Assembly (NCBI GenBank): GCA_947625075.1
Contig: CANQMY010000002.1
Span: forward strand, 1-31,255
Origin: an uncultured Clostridia bacterium
GTDB taxonomy: Bacteria; Bacillota; Clostridia; TANB77; CAG-508
Length of the DNA: 31,255 bases
Direction of reading: 5' to 3'
Below, piece after piece: positions 13,291-21,117 of this stretch (its first letter is position 1; each line of letters begins with the position of its first letter). The notes under the pieces are model-generated. The model searched no databases, was not told where the DNA came from, and was given only the letters and a program-made list of their open reading frames with translations. A program made the translations under genes and the position numbers.

Positions 13291-15132
13291 ATGAAAAATT
13301 TAAAAAGAAATATTGATGGTATTACGCTTATTGCATTAGTTGTAACAATAATAATACTATTAATATTAGCAGGGATAACAATAAATACATTAACAGGAGA
13401 AAATGGAATATTGACAAAAGTAGTAGATGCTAGAACGAAAACTGAAATGGCAGAAATAAAAGAAAGATCAGAATTAGTAAAAGCAGAATTAAATATGGAT
13501 TCACTTTCTGAAAATTTTAAAGCATTAATAGAAAAAAACGTATTATTAAGTAAATTACAAGAAGAATTTGAAGGAAGCACAAGAAATGGAGATATAATAA
13601 CAACACCAAACAAAAAATATGATATAGTAGTGGATAATGATTTAAATATAACAGTTATAGAGCATACCAAAAGTAGTGGAATAACATTAGTATATTCAAT
13701 AGAACATGAAAATACAAGTGCAGTAGTATTAAAAGTCCATCCAGTTATAGATGATATAGGAGAAGAGCCAACTGAGGAAGAATTATATCAAAAAGCACAA
13801 GAGGCAATAGATAATCTTCCAACAGATGAAACTGAAAGAAATGAAGCAATAGATAAAATGTTTATAGAATATATTAATATTATGATAAAAAGTGGATTTC
13901 TAGGAATACCAAAGGAAACGGTAATTACTACTCTAAGTGATGCATTGCAACTTATTGGAGTAAAAGAAAATTATTCGTCATTTAAGGAATTTTATGAAGC
14001 AAGAATGTCAGGAGGAGAAAGCTTTGATGAATTTGTTTTTATGTTGCAAGGTACTATAGAAGCATTTAAATATGTAAACATGATAACGATAGAATGCTCA
14101 AATGGTGAGAGTTATGTTATAACAGATTCTGAATATTCAACAATTACTATAACTAGAAATGGTAAATACACAATAACAGCAAAAGATGAAAATGGAAATA
14201 CAGGTAAAATACAAGTGGAAATAACACAACTTATAGAAGAAAAGTTTTCAAAGATATATGAAAAAACAACACAAATAACATCAGAAGATGGAAAAGAAGT
14301 ATGGATACCAAAAGGTTTTGCAGTAGGAATAAGTGATAATATAAATAAAGTATCAGAGGGATTAGTAATAACAGACAATGTAAATGAAGAAGGATATAGT
14401 ATAGGAAATGAATTTGTATGGGTGCCAGTAGATAGTAATAAATTTCAAAGAGCAGGAGGATATTTAAGTGGAAGTAAAGTATCACTTTCAACTAGTTATA
14501 CAGAACCATATACAAATGGATATGAAAAAGAGACACAAGAATATGAAAAAATGAAGTCAAGTGTAGAAACAAATGGAGGATTTTATATAGGAAGATATGA
14601 AGCAGGAAAAGATAGAAATGGAAATGTAGTAGTACAAAAAGGTGTAGATGTATATACTAATATTGGCTGGAGCAATTCAAATGATATGAAAAATGAAGAA
14701 GGTGGAGCAGTAGAAAAAGCAAAAGATTTTAAAAAAGGAAAAGCCTATGAAAATTCATTAACAAGTACATTAATATATGGAATACAATGGGATGCAACAA
14801 TGCAATTTTTTGATAGTAGATATATAGATGGAATACCTGAAGAAAACATTAAAAATTCATATGTATCAAATAGTACAGGAATGGGAAATTATAGTGGAAA
14901 AGTAGCAAAAACAGGAATTTCAACTGAATATAGCACAAAGAATATATATGATATGGCGGGAAATATATGGGAATGGACAATGGAAGCTCAAAACAACGAT
15001 AGTCGAGTTGTCAGAGGTGGCCATTACAACAATAGTGGTTCTAGTAGTCCAGTATCTGCTCGATACAACTACAATCCGTCTGTTTCTGGTGTCGGCGTTG
15101 GATTTCGCTTAGCTTTATATATAGGACTGTAA
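13291..15132 (+). CDS. Prepilin-like surface protein with SUMF1/C-type-lectin domain; probable DGR variable protein
   Basis: A 613-residue protein. A basic N-terminus then Gly10-ITLIALVVT and a hydrophobic helix to about 36 form a type III (prepilin peptidase) signal, with Ala in place of the usual Glu at +5; this version is common in gut Clostridia. Residues about 40-125 are helical then beta. About 265-315 look Ig-like (GKYTITAKDENGNTG). About 365-613 form a formylglycine-generating-enzyme-type (SUMF1) fold: EFVWVPV, GGFYIGRYEAG, NIYDMAGNIWEWTME, RVVRGG and GVGFRLAL. This is the commonest fold of DGR-diversified proteins. From residue 568 to 606, 32 of 39 codons end in C or T and include CGA, GTC, GGC, CCG and CGC, unlike the A-ending codons before. 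No reverse transcriptase lies nearby. The ribosome site AAGGAAGG precedes the ATG. Confidence 0.85.
   Translation: MKNLKRNIDGITLIALVVTIIILLILAGITINTLTGENGILTKVVDARTKTEMAEIKERSELVKAELNMDSLSENFKALIEKNVLLSKLQEEFEGSTRNGDIITTPNKKYDIVVDNDLNITVIEHTKSSGITLVYSIEHENTSAVVLKVHPVIDDIGEEPTEEELYQKAQEAIDNLPTDETERNEAIDKMFIEYINIMIKSGFLGIPKETVITTLSDALQLIGVKENYSSFKEFYEARMSGGESFDEFVFMLQGTIEAFKYVNMITIECSNGESYVITDSEYSTITITRNGKYTITAKDENGNTGKIQVEITQLIEEKFSKIYEKTTQITSEDGKEVWIPKGFAVGISDNINKVSEGLVITDNVNEEGYSIGNEFVWVPVDSNKFQRAGGYLSGSKVSLSTSYTEPYTNGYEKETQEYEKMKSSVETNGGFYIGRYEAGKDRNGNVVVQKGVDVYTNIGWSNSNDMKNEEGGAVEKAKDFKKGKAYENSLTSTLIYGIQWDATMQFFDSRYIDGIPEENIKNSYVSNSTGMGNYSGKVAKTGISTEYSTKNIYDMAGNIWEWTMEAQNNDSRVVRGGHYNNSGSSSPVSARYNYNPSVSGVGVGFRLALYIGL
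14986..15117 (+). other. Candidate DGR variable region (VR)
   Basis: The 3' end of the surface-protein gene, residues 566-609. The changeable positions are His578, Tyr579, Ser582, Gly583, Ser584, Ser585, Ser586, Ser589, Ala590, Tyr592, Tyr594, Ser597, Val598, Ser599, Gly600, Val601 and Gly602. Every one can be derived from an AAC or AAT codon by changing only the two adenines, which is exactly what adenine-specific mutagenic retrohoming produces. The flanking RGG and GFR residues are fixed fold positions. The template repeat would carry Asn codons at these places and must be elsewhere in the genome. Confidence 0.75.
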
Positions 15133-15270
15133 ATTTATATACAACTACAAATTGATATACTGTTGCAAAATATCTCTTTGATTCTTCTACGCCTGATTCT
15201 TCAAAAAATTGTTTATCAGAAGTGATAATATATTCACAAGCAATGCTTGGATATCGTAATAAGTAATACA

Positions 15271-15345
15271 AGTAAAAATACTTTGGTAGCTATTTAGTAA
15301 TAACTCACATATAAAAAATACCTCTGCTACCATTGTATTTTTACA
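15271..15345. repeat. Imperfect 20-bp inverted repeat downstream of the variable region
   Basis: Arms 15271-15290 and 15326-15345 match at 17 of 20 positions, including a perfect TGGTAGC/GCTACCA, around a 35-nt loop. Many DGRs need a hairpin or cruciform shortly after the variable region, although usually much closer than the roughly 140 nt here. Confidence 0.55.
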
Positions 15346-15391
15346 TTATATTGTAATACATTATGACATTTTTTTACACTACTCGCTAAAA

Positions 15392-15421
15392 GTGTCTGTG
15401 TGGCAGGGACACCCCCCACAC
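15392..15421 (+). other. GC-rich element with two mutually exclusive hairpins
   Basis: In a strongly AT-rich setting this segment is mostly G and C. GTGTGG (15398-15403) pairs with CCACAC (15416-15421). Alternatively GTGTC (15392-15396) pairs with GACAC (15408-15412). The two stems overlap, so only one can form. Function unknown. Confidence 0.5.
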
Positions 15422-15424
15422 CTC

Positions 15425-15462
15425 AAAAACTAAAAATTGCTACTTCGCATTTTTAGTTTTTT
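15425..15462 (+). terminator. Terminator of the DGR-target transcript
   Basis: AAAAACTAAAAA pairs with TTTTTAGTTTTT, closed by TGC/GCA, ending in a T run on the plus strand. Confidence 0.7.
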
Positions 15463-15482
15463 CATAAAATTGTTTTTACAAT

Positions 15483-15515
15483 AAAAAAATGACTTACATT
15501 AACTTATGTAAGTCA
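15483..15515 (-). terminator. Terminator of the vWA protein gene
   Basis: Perfect 10-bp stem TGACTTACAT/ATGTAAGTCA with a 6-nt loop, followed on the minus strand by seven T. It lies 11 nt after the stop codon. Confidence 0.85.
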
Positions 15516-15525
15516 CTTTATTTTT

Positions 15526-17211
15526 TTATTTTATATCTTTATAATCATTATATTTTTTATATAAAATTATCGCAATTAATATTATTGTAGTAGCAATCGA
15601 TATTGAAATAGTTATATTTGTTCCTGTTTGTGGTAATACTCCACTAGCAGAAGTAGTATCTTTTTGTTCTGTAGATGTTATATTAGTAATTTTTACTTCT
15701 ACATCTTTTGTCATTCCATCTAAATCAACTAAGTGTACATTTTCTGTTGCATTAGTAGAATATGTTTTTGTAAGTGTTTTTCCATCATTAGATAATGTCC
15801 ATCCTTCCACTTTATTTACCTTTTTGTTAGTTTTTATGGTTGCAACTACTTTTCCAGTTGTATTATTAGAAGGATTATAACTTATTGTAGCAGTTAGATT
15901 TTCTTTTACTTCTGATAACTGTATTTTAGGACTGCTTGTTAATGTAACTGTATAATCTTTACTATCTTTGTCTTTATATGTTAATACTACTTTTTCATTT
16001 GTAGAAATTGTTTTATTTAATAATTCTTTATTTTTCATATCCTTAATTTTTAGCTTATATTTTAATGTTGCAACTTCATCACCCTTCAAAGTTCCTATAT
16101 TCCAATCTATTGTATTACTTTCGGTATCAATGTTTTTTGTAACATCTCCTATACTTGGATTTCCTACATAAGAAAATTCAAAATTTTCTGTTATATCTTC
16201 TGGAAAATAATCAACTACTTTTACTTCATTTATTTGATTTCTTACTTTACTTGTTACATCTTTAAGAATGTCATTAGTAATAACACTATTTATATCAGCA
16301 CTTTTAACTAAATAATATTTATCTGCAGTTGGATTTTCTTCTGTTCCAAATACTTTCTGTGCTGCTTTTAAATTATTTTCTAGTGAATCACTTTCATTAT
16401 CAAATATTTCATTTCCTTCTGTATCTCTATCAGTTTCATCCATTCCAGTAAGCATTGTAATTACATATATTCCTTTTGATTTTAAATCATTCAAAGTTTG
16501 TTTTGTAGTTTCTTGTATAGCAGAATTTTTTTCACTACTTAAATTATTGCCAAAATCATAATTACCATTAATATCTGAATTTGGCACTCCATCTGTTAAT
16601 AAAATTATAACTTTATTTCCTGCTTTACTAGAAAAATTTTTTTCTGCTGTTTTTAACCCTGCTTGTATATTAGTACCTGATGCAGTCTCTCTTTCTAATT
16701 GCATATTTATCGCAGTAAGTATATCACTTTTATTATTAGTCAATTTTTGTCTAACTGAAGCATTATTAATACTAGCTGACTCACCAAATAAACCACCTTT
16801 TGCCCCATGAAAATCTATTAAACCTAATTTTATATTTTTTGAAATATCAAATATTGATTCTACTAGTTTTGAAGCACTGTCTAAAACTAATTTTTTTCTA
16901 CTTTCTTTAGAAGTTGTTACATAATCCATAGATAGCGAATTGTCTACTACTATGAATGCTTCTGTACTTGTTTCATTTTCTATTTCTTTCGCAGTATTAG
17001 ATACCTTAAGTTCTACTGTGACTTCTCCTGTATCTTTATTTGTATCTATTATTGTTTTAGATATAAATCCTTGATCATTTTCTAAATATTTTGTTTCACT
17101 TGCTTTTTGTATTACATCTAACTCTGTTTTTAATTCTGTAGCATTTACACTGCCACACATTCCAACTATTAATATGCTTATAACTAAAATCATAAAAATT
17201 TTTTTTAACAT
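15526..17211 (-). CDS. LPXTG-anchored surface protein with von Willebrand A domain
   Basis: A 561-residue cell-wall protein. The start is the ATG at 17211, with GGAGGAG 6 nt upstream; an in-frame start at 17256 lacks one. Residues 1-24 are a signal peptide ending SVNA. The vWA domain spans about 83-320, with an intact metal site: Asp90-x-Ser92-x-Ser94 (DNSLSM), the Thr in SGTNIQAG and the Asp in LLTDGVPNS. Beta-rich DUF11/Cna-like stretches follow (KVVDYFPEDITENFEFSY, DWNIGTLKGDEVATLKYKL). The C-terminus has LPQTG, a hydrophobic helix and a charged tail, the sortase signal. Such proteins are pilus tip or matrix-binding adhesins; the ligand here is unknown. No sortase or pilin gene adjoins it. 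It is convergent with the DGR-target gene. Confidence 0.9.
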   Translation of the reverse strand: MLKKIFMILVISILIVGMCGSVNATELKTELDVIQKASETKYLENDQGFISKTIIDTNKDTGEVTVELKVSNTAKEIENETSTEAFIVVDNSLSMDYVTTSKESRKKLVLDSASKLVESIFDISKNIKLGLIDFHGAKGGLFGESASINNASVRQKLTNNKSDILTAINMQLERETASGTNIQAGLKTAEKNFSSKAGNKVIILLTDGVPNSDINGNYDFGNNLSSEKNSAIQETTKQTLNDLKSKGIYVITMLTGMDETDRDTEGNEIFDNESDSLENNLKAAQKVFGTEENPTADKYYLVKSADINSVITNDILKDVTSKVRNQINEVKVVDYFPEDITENFEFSYVGNPSIGDVTKNIDTESNTIDWNIGTLKGDEVATLKYKLKIKDMKNKELLNKTISTNEKVVLTYKDKDSKDYTVTLTSSPKIQLSEVKENLTATISYNPSNNTTGKVVATIKTNKKVNKVEGWTLSNDGKTLTKTYSTNATENVHLVDLDGMTKDVEVKITNITSTEQKDTTSASGVLPQTGTNITISISIATTIILIAIILYKKYNDYKDIK

Positions 17212-17279
17212 ATGTATCTCCTCCATAAATTTATCTAAAAAGTGTTTTTTATACAAATTTTTTATTTTCTTTTATAAAA

Positions 17280-17308
17280 CTTATAACATTACTAAAATTT
17301 CATGTCAA
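17280..17308 (-). promoter_or_regulatory. Promoter of the vWA protein gene
   Basis: Minus strand TTGACA (17308-17303), 17-nt spacer ending TGT, TATAAG (17285-17280). It lies about 70 nt from the ATG. Confidence 0.65.
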
Positions 17309-17385
17309 TATTTTTAATACAAAAAGATTTTTTTTATGAATATTTTAACTTATTTTGGAAATATTACTTTTAGGTGGTGATGAAA

Positions 17386-17559
17386 ATGACAAGTAAAGAA
17401 CTTTTATATGTTGAAGATGCTTTAGGACATGAAAAATTTATGAAATCATGTTCAGTTAAAACATCTGCTAAATTACAAGATGTAGCTTTAGCTTCTTATA
17501 TTGGAGAATTAGAGAAAAAACATGCTGAAATTTATGACAAATTTTTGAAATTATTATAA
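17386..17559 (+). CDS. Small spore-coat-associated protein, CotF-like
   Basis: A 57-residue protein starting MTSKELLYVEDALGHE. AGGTGG lies 8 nt before the ATG at 17386; an in-frame GTG at 17374 overlaps that site. It continues with an amphipathic helix pair (KTSAKLQDVALASYIGELEKK, then HAEIYDKFLKLL). Short proteins of this type, with a conserved LxxxEDALGHE and a helical tail, are paired with CotF-family coat proteins in Clostridia, and the next gene is a CotF homologue 43 nt on. A structural role in the spore coat is inferred from this pairing. Confidence 0.75.
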   Translation: MTSKELLYVEDALGHEKFMKSCSVKTSAKLQDVALASYIGELEKKHAEIYDKFLKLL

Positions 17560-17602
17560 GAAGATATGTATGTATATAGCATACAAGAAAGGAAAGATTT
17601 TT

Positions 17603-17851
17603 ATGGAAGACAGAGATTTAATGGAAAATGAATTATTAGTAATTAAAGGTGTATGTGATTTATATCTTCATGGAACACTTGAATCAACAACAGCAGAAGT
17701 TCATGAGGCATTTCAATGTGCATTAGAAGAATCATTAAATATACAAAATAAATTATATAACTTAATGTCTGAAAAAGGATGGTATAAAACAGAAGAAGCA
17801 GAACAAACTAAAATTGATCAAACTAAGCAAAAATTTGCTAATGCTGAATAA
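17603..17851 (+). CDS. CotF family spore coat protein
   Basis: An 82-residue protein starting MEDRDLMENELLVIKGVCDL, with AAGGAAAG 6 nt before the ATG at 17603. A longer in-frame start at 17570 has no site. It is the ferritin-like helical domain of the CotF family: two amphipathic helices (LMENELLVIKGVCDLYLHGT, then EVHEAFQCALEESLNIQNKL), then YNLMSEKGWYKTEEAE, a family-typical C-terminal motif with Trp-Tyr. CotF proteins are structural components of the spore coat. It forms a two-gene unit with the 57-residue partner and ends at a bidirectional terminator. Confidence 0.85.
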   Translation: MEDRDLMENELLVIKGVCDLYLHGTLESTTAEVHEAFQCALEESLNIQNKLYNLMSEKGWYKTEEAEQTKIDQTKQKFANAE

Positions 17852-17863
17852 TTGCCAAAATAT

Positions 17864-17902
17864 AAAAAGGAACATTTCTACTGCATAGAAATATTCCTTT
17901 TT
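17864..17902. terminator. Bidirectional terminator between cotF-like gene and flavin reductase
   Basis: AAAAAGGAA plus ATTTCTA pairs with TAGAAAT plus TTCCTTTTT around a CTGCA loop. The outer A/T runs give U tracts in both directions between the convergent genes. Confidence 0.75.
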
Positions 17903-17917
17903 ATTAAATTTTTTAAT

Positions 17918-18496
17918 TTATTTTCTTAATTTCTTTTTATTTTTTTGTACTGAATAACCAAATTTACCTATTTTTCTTCCTAATTCATAGTACCCACCAT
18001 TTGCATATGCCATTAATTTACATTTTGAAATATCAAATGCACCTTTTTCATCTATATACTCTTCATCAGCATCAATAGACAATACTTTTGCTACAAACAT
18101 TGTATGACTTCCTAATTCTATTATATTTTCTACTTCACATTCTATTGATACCGGACTTTCTTTAATTAGTGGACATTTTATAAACTTTGCTTTTTGTTTT
18201 GTTAAGTGCATTTCCTTAAATTTATCCACATTTGCTCCACTTTTTACACCACACCAGTCTGTTGCATATGCTAAATTTTTTGTTGTTAAATTTATAGCAA
18301 ATTCTTGTTTTTCCTTTATTATATTATAAGAATATCTTGTTTTTCTTATAGAAATATAAACCATTGCAGGATCACTATTTATTATACCAGTCCAAGCTAC
18401 AGTAATAATATTAGATTTTTCCATATCTCCTAAACTTACCATTACTGCTGGAATTGGATATTCAAATGTACCAGGTTTCCATATTACTTTTCCCAT
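17918..18496 (-). CDS. Flavin reductase-like, FMN-binding split-barrel protein
   Basis: A 192-residue protein of the flavin reductase/flavoredoxin family. The split barrel covers most of the chain: WKPGTFEYPIPAVMVSLGD, ITVAWTGIINSDPAMVYISI (the typical flavin-binding strand region), REYS-like KTRYSYNIIKEKQEFAINL, and LGSHTMFVAKVLSIDAD. Such proteins bind FMN and take part in electron transfer or flavin reduction in anaerobes; the partner is not evident. It lies 42 nt after the PBP gene in the same direction and is probably co-transcribed, but no functional link is obvious. Confidence 0.88.
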   Translation of the reverse strand: MGKVIWKPGTFEYPIPAVMVSLGDMEKSNIITVAWTGIINSDPAMVYISIRKTRYSYNIIKEKQEFAINLTTKNLAYATDWCGVKSGANVDKFKEMHLTKQKAKFIKCPLIKESPVSIECEVENIIELGSHTMFVAKVLSIDADEEYIDEKGAFDISKCKLMAYANGGYYELGRKIGKFGYSVQKNKKKLRK

Positions 18497-18538
18497 ATAA
18501 AAACATTCCTTTCAAAAATATTTTTTAAACTCTACTCA

Positions 18539-20554
18539 TTACTCAAAAATATTTCTAACTTTTTTTACTACATAATGGCTTCCACCTAGGTCTTTCACAT
18601 TTTGCACCATATTGACTATTAACATACCATCTTCATCAAAACAATTAAACCATCCTATTTCTGTACCATTTGTATCTGATTGAGACTGCTTTATTTCAGC
18701 TGTTCCTGTTTTTCCAGCTAATACTTTTCCTTCAATTTTGCAATCTTTTGCTGTGCCTTTTTCAACAACCTGAATTAAATCCTCTTTTATTATATTTGTT
18801 ATTCTATTTGAAAACACATTTTCTATATAAATTTTACTTACCGGATTAGAATCTTCCCCTAATTCTTGTTTTATATATGGAAGAACCATATTTCCTCCAT
18901 TTGCAAAAGCTGAATAGATACTTGCTATATGTATAGGATTTACTAATATTTCGCTTTGGCCATATCCTGAATTAGCTAATGCTGCTTCACTATCCATATT
19001 TCCATAAGTAGATATTGATACATCTTGAATAAATTGTATCTTTTTGTTAAAACCTAATTTATCTAAATTTTCCATTAAATTTGATTTTCCTATTTTTAAT
19101 GCTGCTTTTGCAAAATATATGTTATCTGAATATACTAATGCATTTTGTAAATTTGCATCTCCAGTATAAGTTTCTAAAGTAGTTATATATAGATCTTTCC
19201 ATGAACTATCCTTTTGCCATTTAGTTCCGCTTCTTCCAAAATCTTCATCAGCAGTAAAACTGTTAGTTGCTAAACCAATTGCACCCACTATTGGTTTAAA
19301 TGATGAACCTGGTGCATAAGTTGCTAAATACTTATTAAACATTGGTTTCTTTTCATCTTTTTGGAGTTTTTCCCATTCATCATCAGTTATTCCTATACTA
19401 AAATCATTTGCATCATATGAAGGTGTACTAACTAAAGCAAGAATTTCCCCTGTATTATAATTAATAGCAACTGCCGCACCTTCATCATCTTTAAATTGTT
19501 CATATATTTTATTTTGAATATTTATATCTATTGTTAACTTTACATCCTCTCCATTTTTTACCTCTTTAGATTGGACACTTTTTACTTTCGTTCCATTTTC
19601 ATCTATGATATAAATTTCTACGCCATCTTCACCTTTTAATAAATCATTATATGCATATTCTAGTCCTGTTTTTCCTTCTTTATTTTGTACATATCCAGTT
19701 AAAATTGAAGTAGCTCTTTTATATGGATAAACTCTCGCATTTAGGTCAGATATCATTATACCTTTAATTTGTAATAGTTGATTTTTTTTATCTTGTTCTT
19801 CTCTCGATATATTTCTTAGCGGAACAAAAGTATCTTCCTTTACATAAGAAGCATTTAAACTATTTTGAATTGTTTGTACTGATATATTTAAAATAGTAGC
19901 TATTTTGTTCAAATCAGTAGTTTCATTCATTTTTCCTGGTACCAAACCAACTTGATAAATTGATCCATCTTTTGCTAATGCTATTCCATTTTTATCATAA
20001 ATTGTCCCTCTTGTATGAGTAATTGTGTTTACTCGTATTTTTTGATTATCTTCAAGATCTGGATATATCATTGAAGAATCCCATATAATTTTATATTTTC
20101 CATCAACTAACTTCATCTTAGCTGTATTAAGAAAATTCGTATTTCCTGCCATTGTTTTCATCGAATTCGTATATGTTATATTTATTAGTTCTTTATTTTC
20201 TTCATTAGTTGAATTTGTTGCTATAGTTATTGAAATATCATTAGCTTCAATACCCTCATAAATATTTTTTAATCTAGTTACAAAATCTTCTTTAGATGTT
20301 TCTGTTATAACTAAATCATACATTGCTTCATATTCTTTATTAGCTAACAAATTAAAATATTCTTTTAAAGCTAATGATGGTTCAGTTCTATTTGTATACA
20401 AAAATATTCCCATTATAATTAATGCAATAATAATTATAAAAAAAATTATTGCTTTTACTTTACTTCCTTTTTTCTGCTTTTTTTCATCTTTTGAATGATT
20501 TTTTCTTGCACTTTTAGTATTATATATCTTTCTATCAACTCTCTTTTTATTCAT
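18539..20554 (-). CDS. Class B penicillin-binding protein with MecA-type N-terminal domain
   Basis: A 671-residue membrane-anchored transpeptidase that cross-links peptidoglycan. A basic tail and one membrane helix (about 33-53) are followed by an NTF2-like MecA_N domain (about 58-165, LALKEYFNLLANKEYEAMYD), the dimerisation domain with RGTIYDKNG (182-190), and the transpeptidase domain. The active-site motifs are complete: Ser417-x-x-Lys420 (SSFK), Ser476-Asp-Asn478 and KTGTAE. This architecture is that of the PBP3/MecA subgroup (class B3), whose members often have low beta-lactam affinity; that property is not shown by the sequence. GGAAAGAG precedes the ATG. The promoter is a perfect consensus, so it should be well expressed. 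Confidence 0.93.
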   Translation of the reverse strand: MNKKRVDRKIYNTKSARKNHSKDEKKQKKGSKVKAIIFFIIIIALIIMGIFLYTNRTEPSLALKEYFNLLANKEYEAMYDLVITETSKEDFVTRLKNIYEGIEANDISITIATNSTNEENKELINITYTNSMKTMAGNTNFLNTAKMKLVDGKYKIIWDSSMIYPDLEDNQKIRVNTITHTRGTIYDKNGIALAKDGSIYQVGLVPGKMNETTDLNKIATILNISVQTIQNSLNASYVKEDTFVPLRNISREEQDKKNQLLQIKGIMISDLNARVYPYKRATSILTGYVQNKEGKTGLEYAYNDLLKGEDGVEIYIIDENGTKVKSVQSKEVKNGEDVKLTIDINIQNKIYEQFKDDEGAAVAINYNTGEILALVSTPSYDANDFSIGITDDEWEKLQKDEKKPMFNKYLATYAPGSSFKPIVGAIGLATNSFTADEDFGRSGTKWQKDSSWKDLYITTLETYTGDANLQNALVYSDNIYFAKAALKIGKSNLMENLDKLGFNKKIQFIQDVSISTYGNMDSEAALANSGYGQSEILVNPIHIASIYSAFANGGNMVLPYIKQELGEDSNPVSKIYIENVFSNRITNIIKEDLIQVVEKGTAKDCKIEGKVLAGKTGTAEIKQSQSDTNGTEIGWFNCFDEDGMLIVNMVQNVKDLGGSHYVVKKVRNIFE

Positions 20555-20577
20555 AATCTCTTTCCTTTTTTGAAGTA

Positions 20578-20606
20578 ATTATATTGTTTTATTTTTTGTA
20601 TGTCAA
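20578..20606 (-). promoter_or_regulatory. Consensus promoter of the PBP gene
   Basis: Minus strand TTGACA (20606-20601), 17-nt spacer, TATAAT (20583-20578): 12 of 12 to the sigma-A consensus. Confidence 0.85.
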
Positions 20607-20655
20607 CTTATAAATTTTAATTATTATATTTTCTAAAAATTAGTAATTGTTTTAC

Positions 20656-20684
20656 TTGAAAATTAATATAATTTATGATATAAT
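20656..20684 (+). promoter_or_regulatory. Promoter of the cysteine-motif protein gene
   Basis: TTGAAA (20656-20661), 17-nt spacer, TATAAT (20679-20684). It is divergent from the PBP promoter, 50 bp away. Confidence 0.7.
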
Positions 20685-20751
20685 AAATAAGATGCGTTGC
20701 ATTTTTTTACAATATTACCTTTTGGTGAAATATAAGGAGGTCTTAAGTCTT

Positions 20752-21066
20752 ATGGGTAGTACTCGGTACATTTTAAAAACCCCTAGAGGGTACTTGACAA
20801 CTTCAGGAGTAACTAATGATCTCTTGTGTCAAGAGATCATAGTTCTGGATTTTTCTGAGTTAGGGAAAAAAGCAAGAAACCGCAAAAGCATCATAGAAGA
20901 ATTTTTAAGCAGATCAAAACTTAAATTTCCGACTGATGAGTGCACACTCCTAAAGTACTCGTGTCCCACAAAAATAGGAGCATATTTTGGTTGTCGTGAA
21001 TGCCCCTATCAGGTTTCTTGTTGCTTATGGCAACATAGAAATGTAATTGTAAATTCCATAAACTAA
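20752..21066 (+). CDS. Small cysteine-motif protein of unknown function
   Basis: A 104-residue protein. The start is the ATG at 20752, with AAGGAGG 11 nt upstream; the longer frame from 20647 overlaps the promoter. The first half is mixed (STRYILKTPRGYLTTSG, then EIIVLDFSELGKKARNRK). The C-terminal third has Cys71-x9-Cys81-x2-Cys84-x5-Cys90-Cys91 (CPTKIGAYFGC, RECPYQVSC), a spacing suited to zinc or an Fe-S cluster. I do not recognise the family. The gene is clearly richer in G and C than its neighbours and uses CGG, CCC, CTC and CGC codons, which suggests acquisition by transfer. A perfect 9-bp hairpin with a 3-nt loop lies inside it at 20818-20838. Confidence 0.75.
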   Translation: MGSTRYILKTPRGYLTTSGVTNDLLCQEIIVLDFSELGKKARNRKSIIEEFLSRSKLKFPTDECTLLKYSCPTKIGAYFGCRECPYQVSCCLWQHRNVIVNSIN

Positions 21067-21100
21067 TAAAAAGTCCCCTGAAGATTTCTTTAGGGGACTT
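21066..21100 (-). terminator. Terminator shared by the ABC importer operon and the cysteine-motif gene
   Basis: Stem AAGTCCCCT/AGGGGACTT (21071-21079, 21092-21100) with a partly paired 12-nt interior. The T tract is on the minus strand (TTTTTATTAG), so it mainly ends the importer operon; on the plus strand it follows the cysteine-protein stop closely. Confidence 0.8.
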
Positions 21101-21117
21101 CTCCTGTATAATTAATT

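Larger units (their letters stand above)
15133..15525. other. Interval after the DGR target: inverted repeat, GC-rich hairpin, unexplained open frame
   Basis: No complete gene. On the minus strand an uninterrupted frame of good coding quality (about 15133-15290, containing YPSIACEYIITSDKQFFEES) has no ribosome site and runs on backwards through the variable region. It may be the remains of another gene. An imperfect inverted repeat, a GC-rich hairpin and two terminators fill the rest. Confidence 0.5.

Noticed and set aside
15041..15271. Minus-strand 76-codon frame as a gene
   Set aside because: It begins at a TTG with no ribosome site and its second half is the reverse of the SUMF1 coding sequence. 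Only the outer part is kept, as an unexplained fragment.
17337..17366. Sigma-G-like promoter (TGAATA, 17 nt, AATATTA) before the coat genes
   Set aside because: The implied start site would fall on the ribosome site itself, leaving no usable leader.
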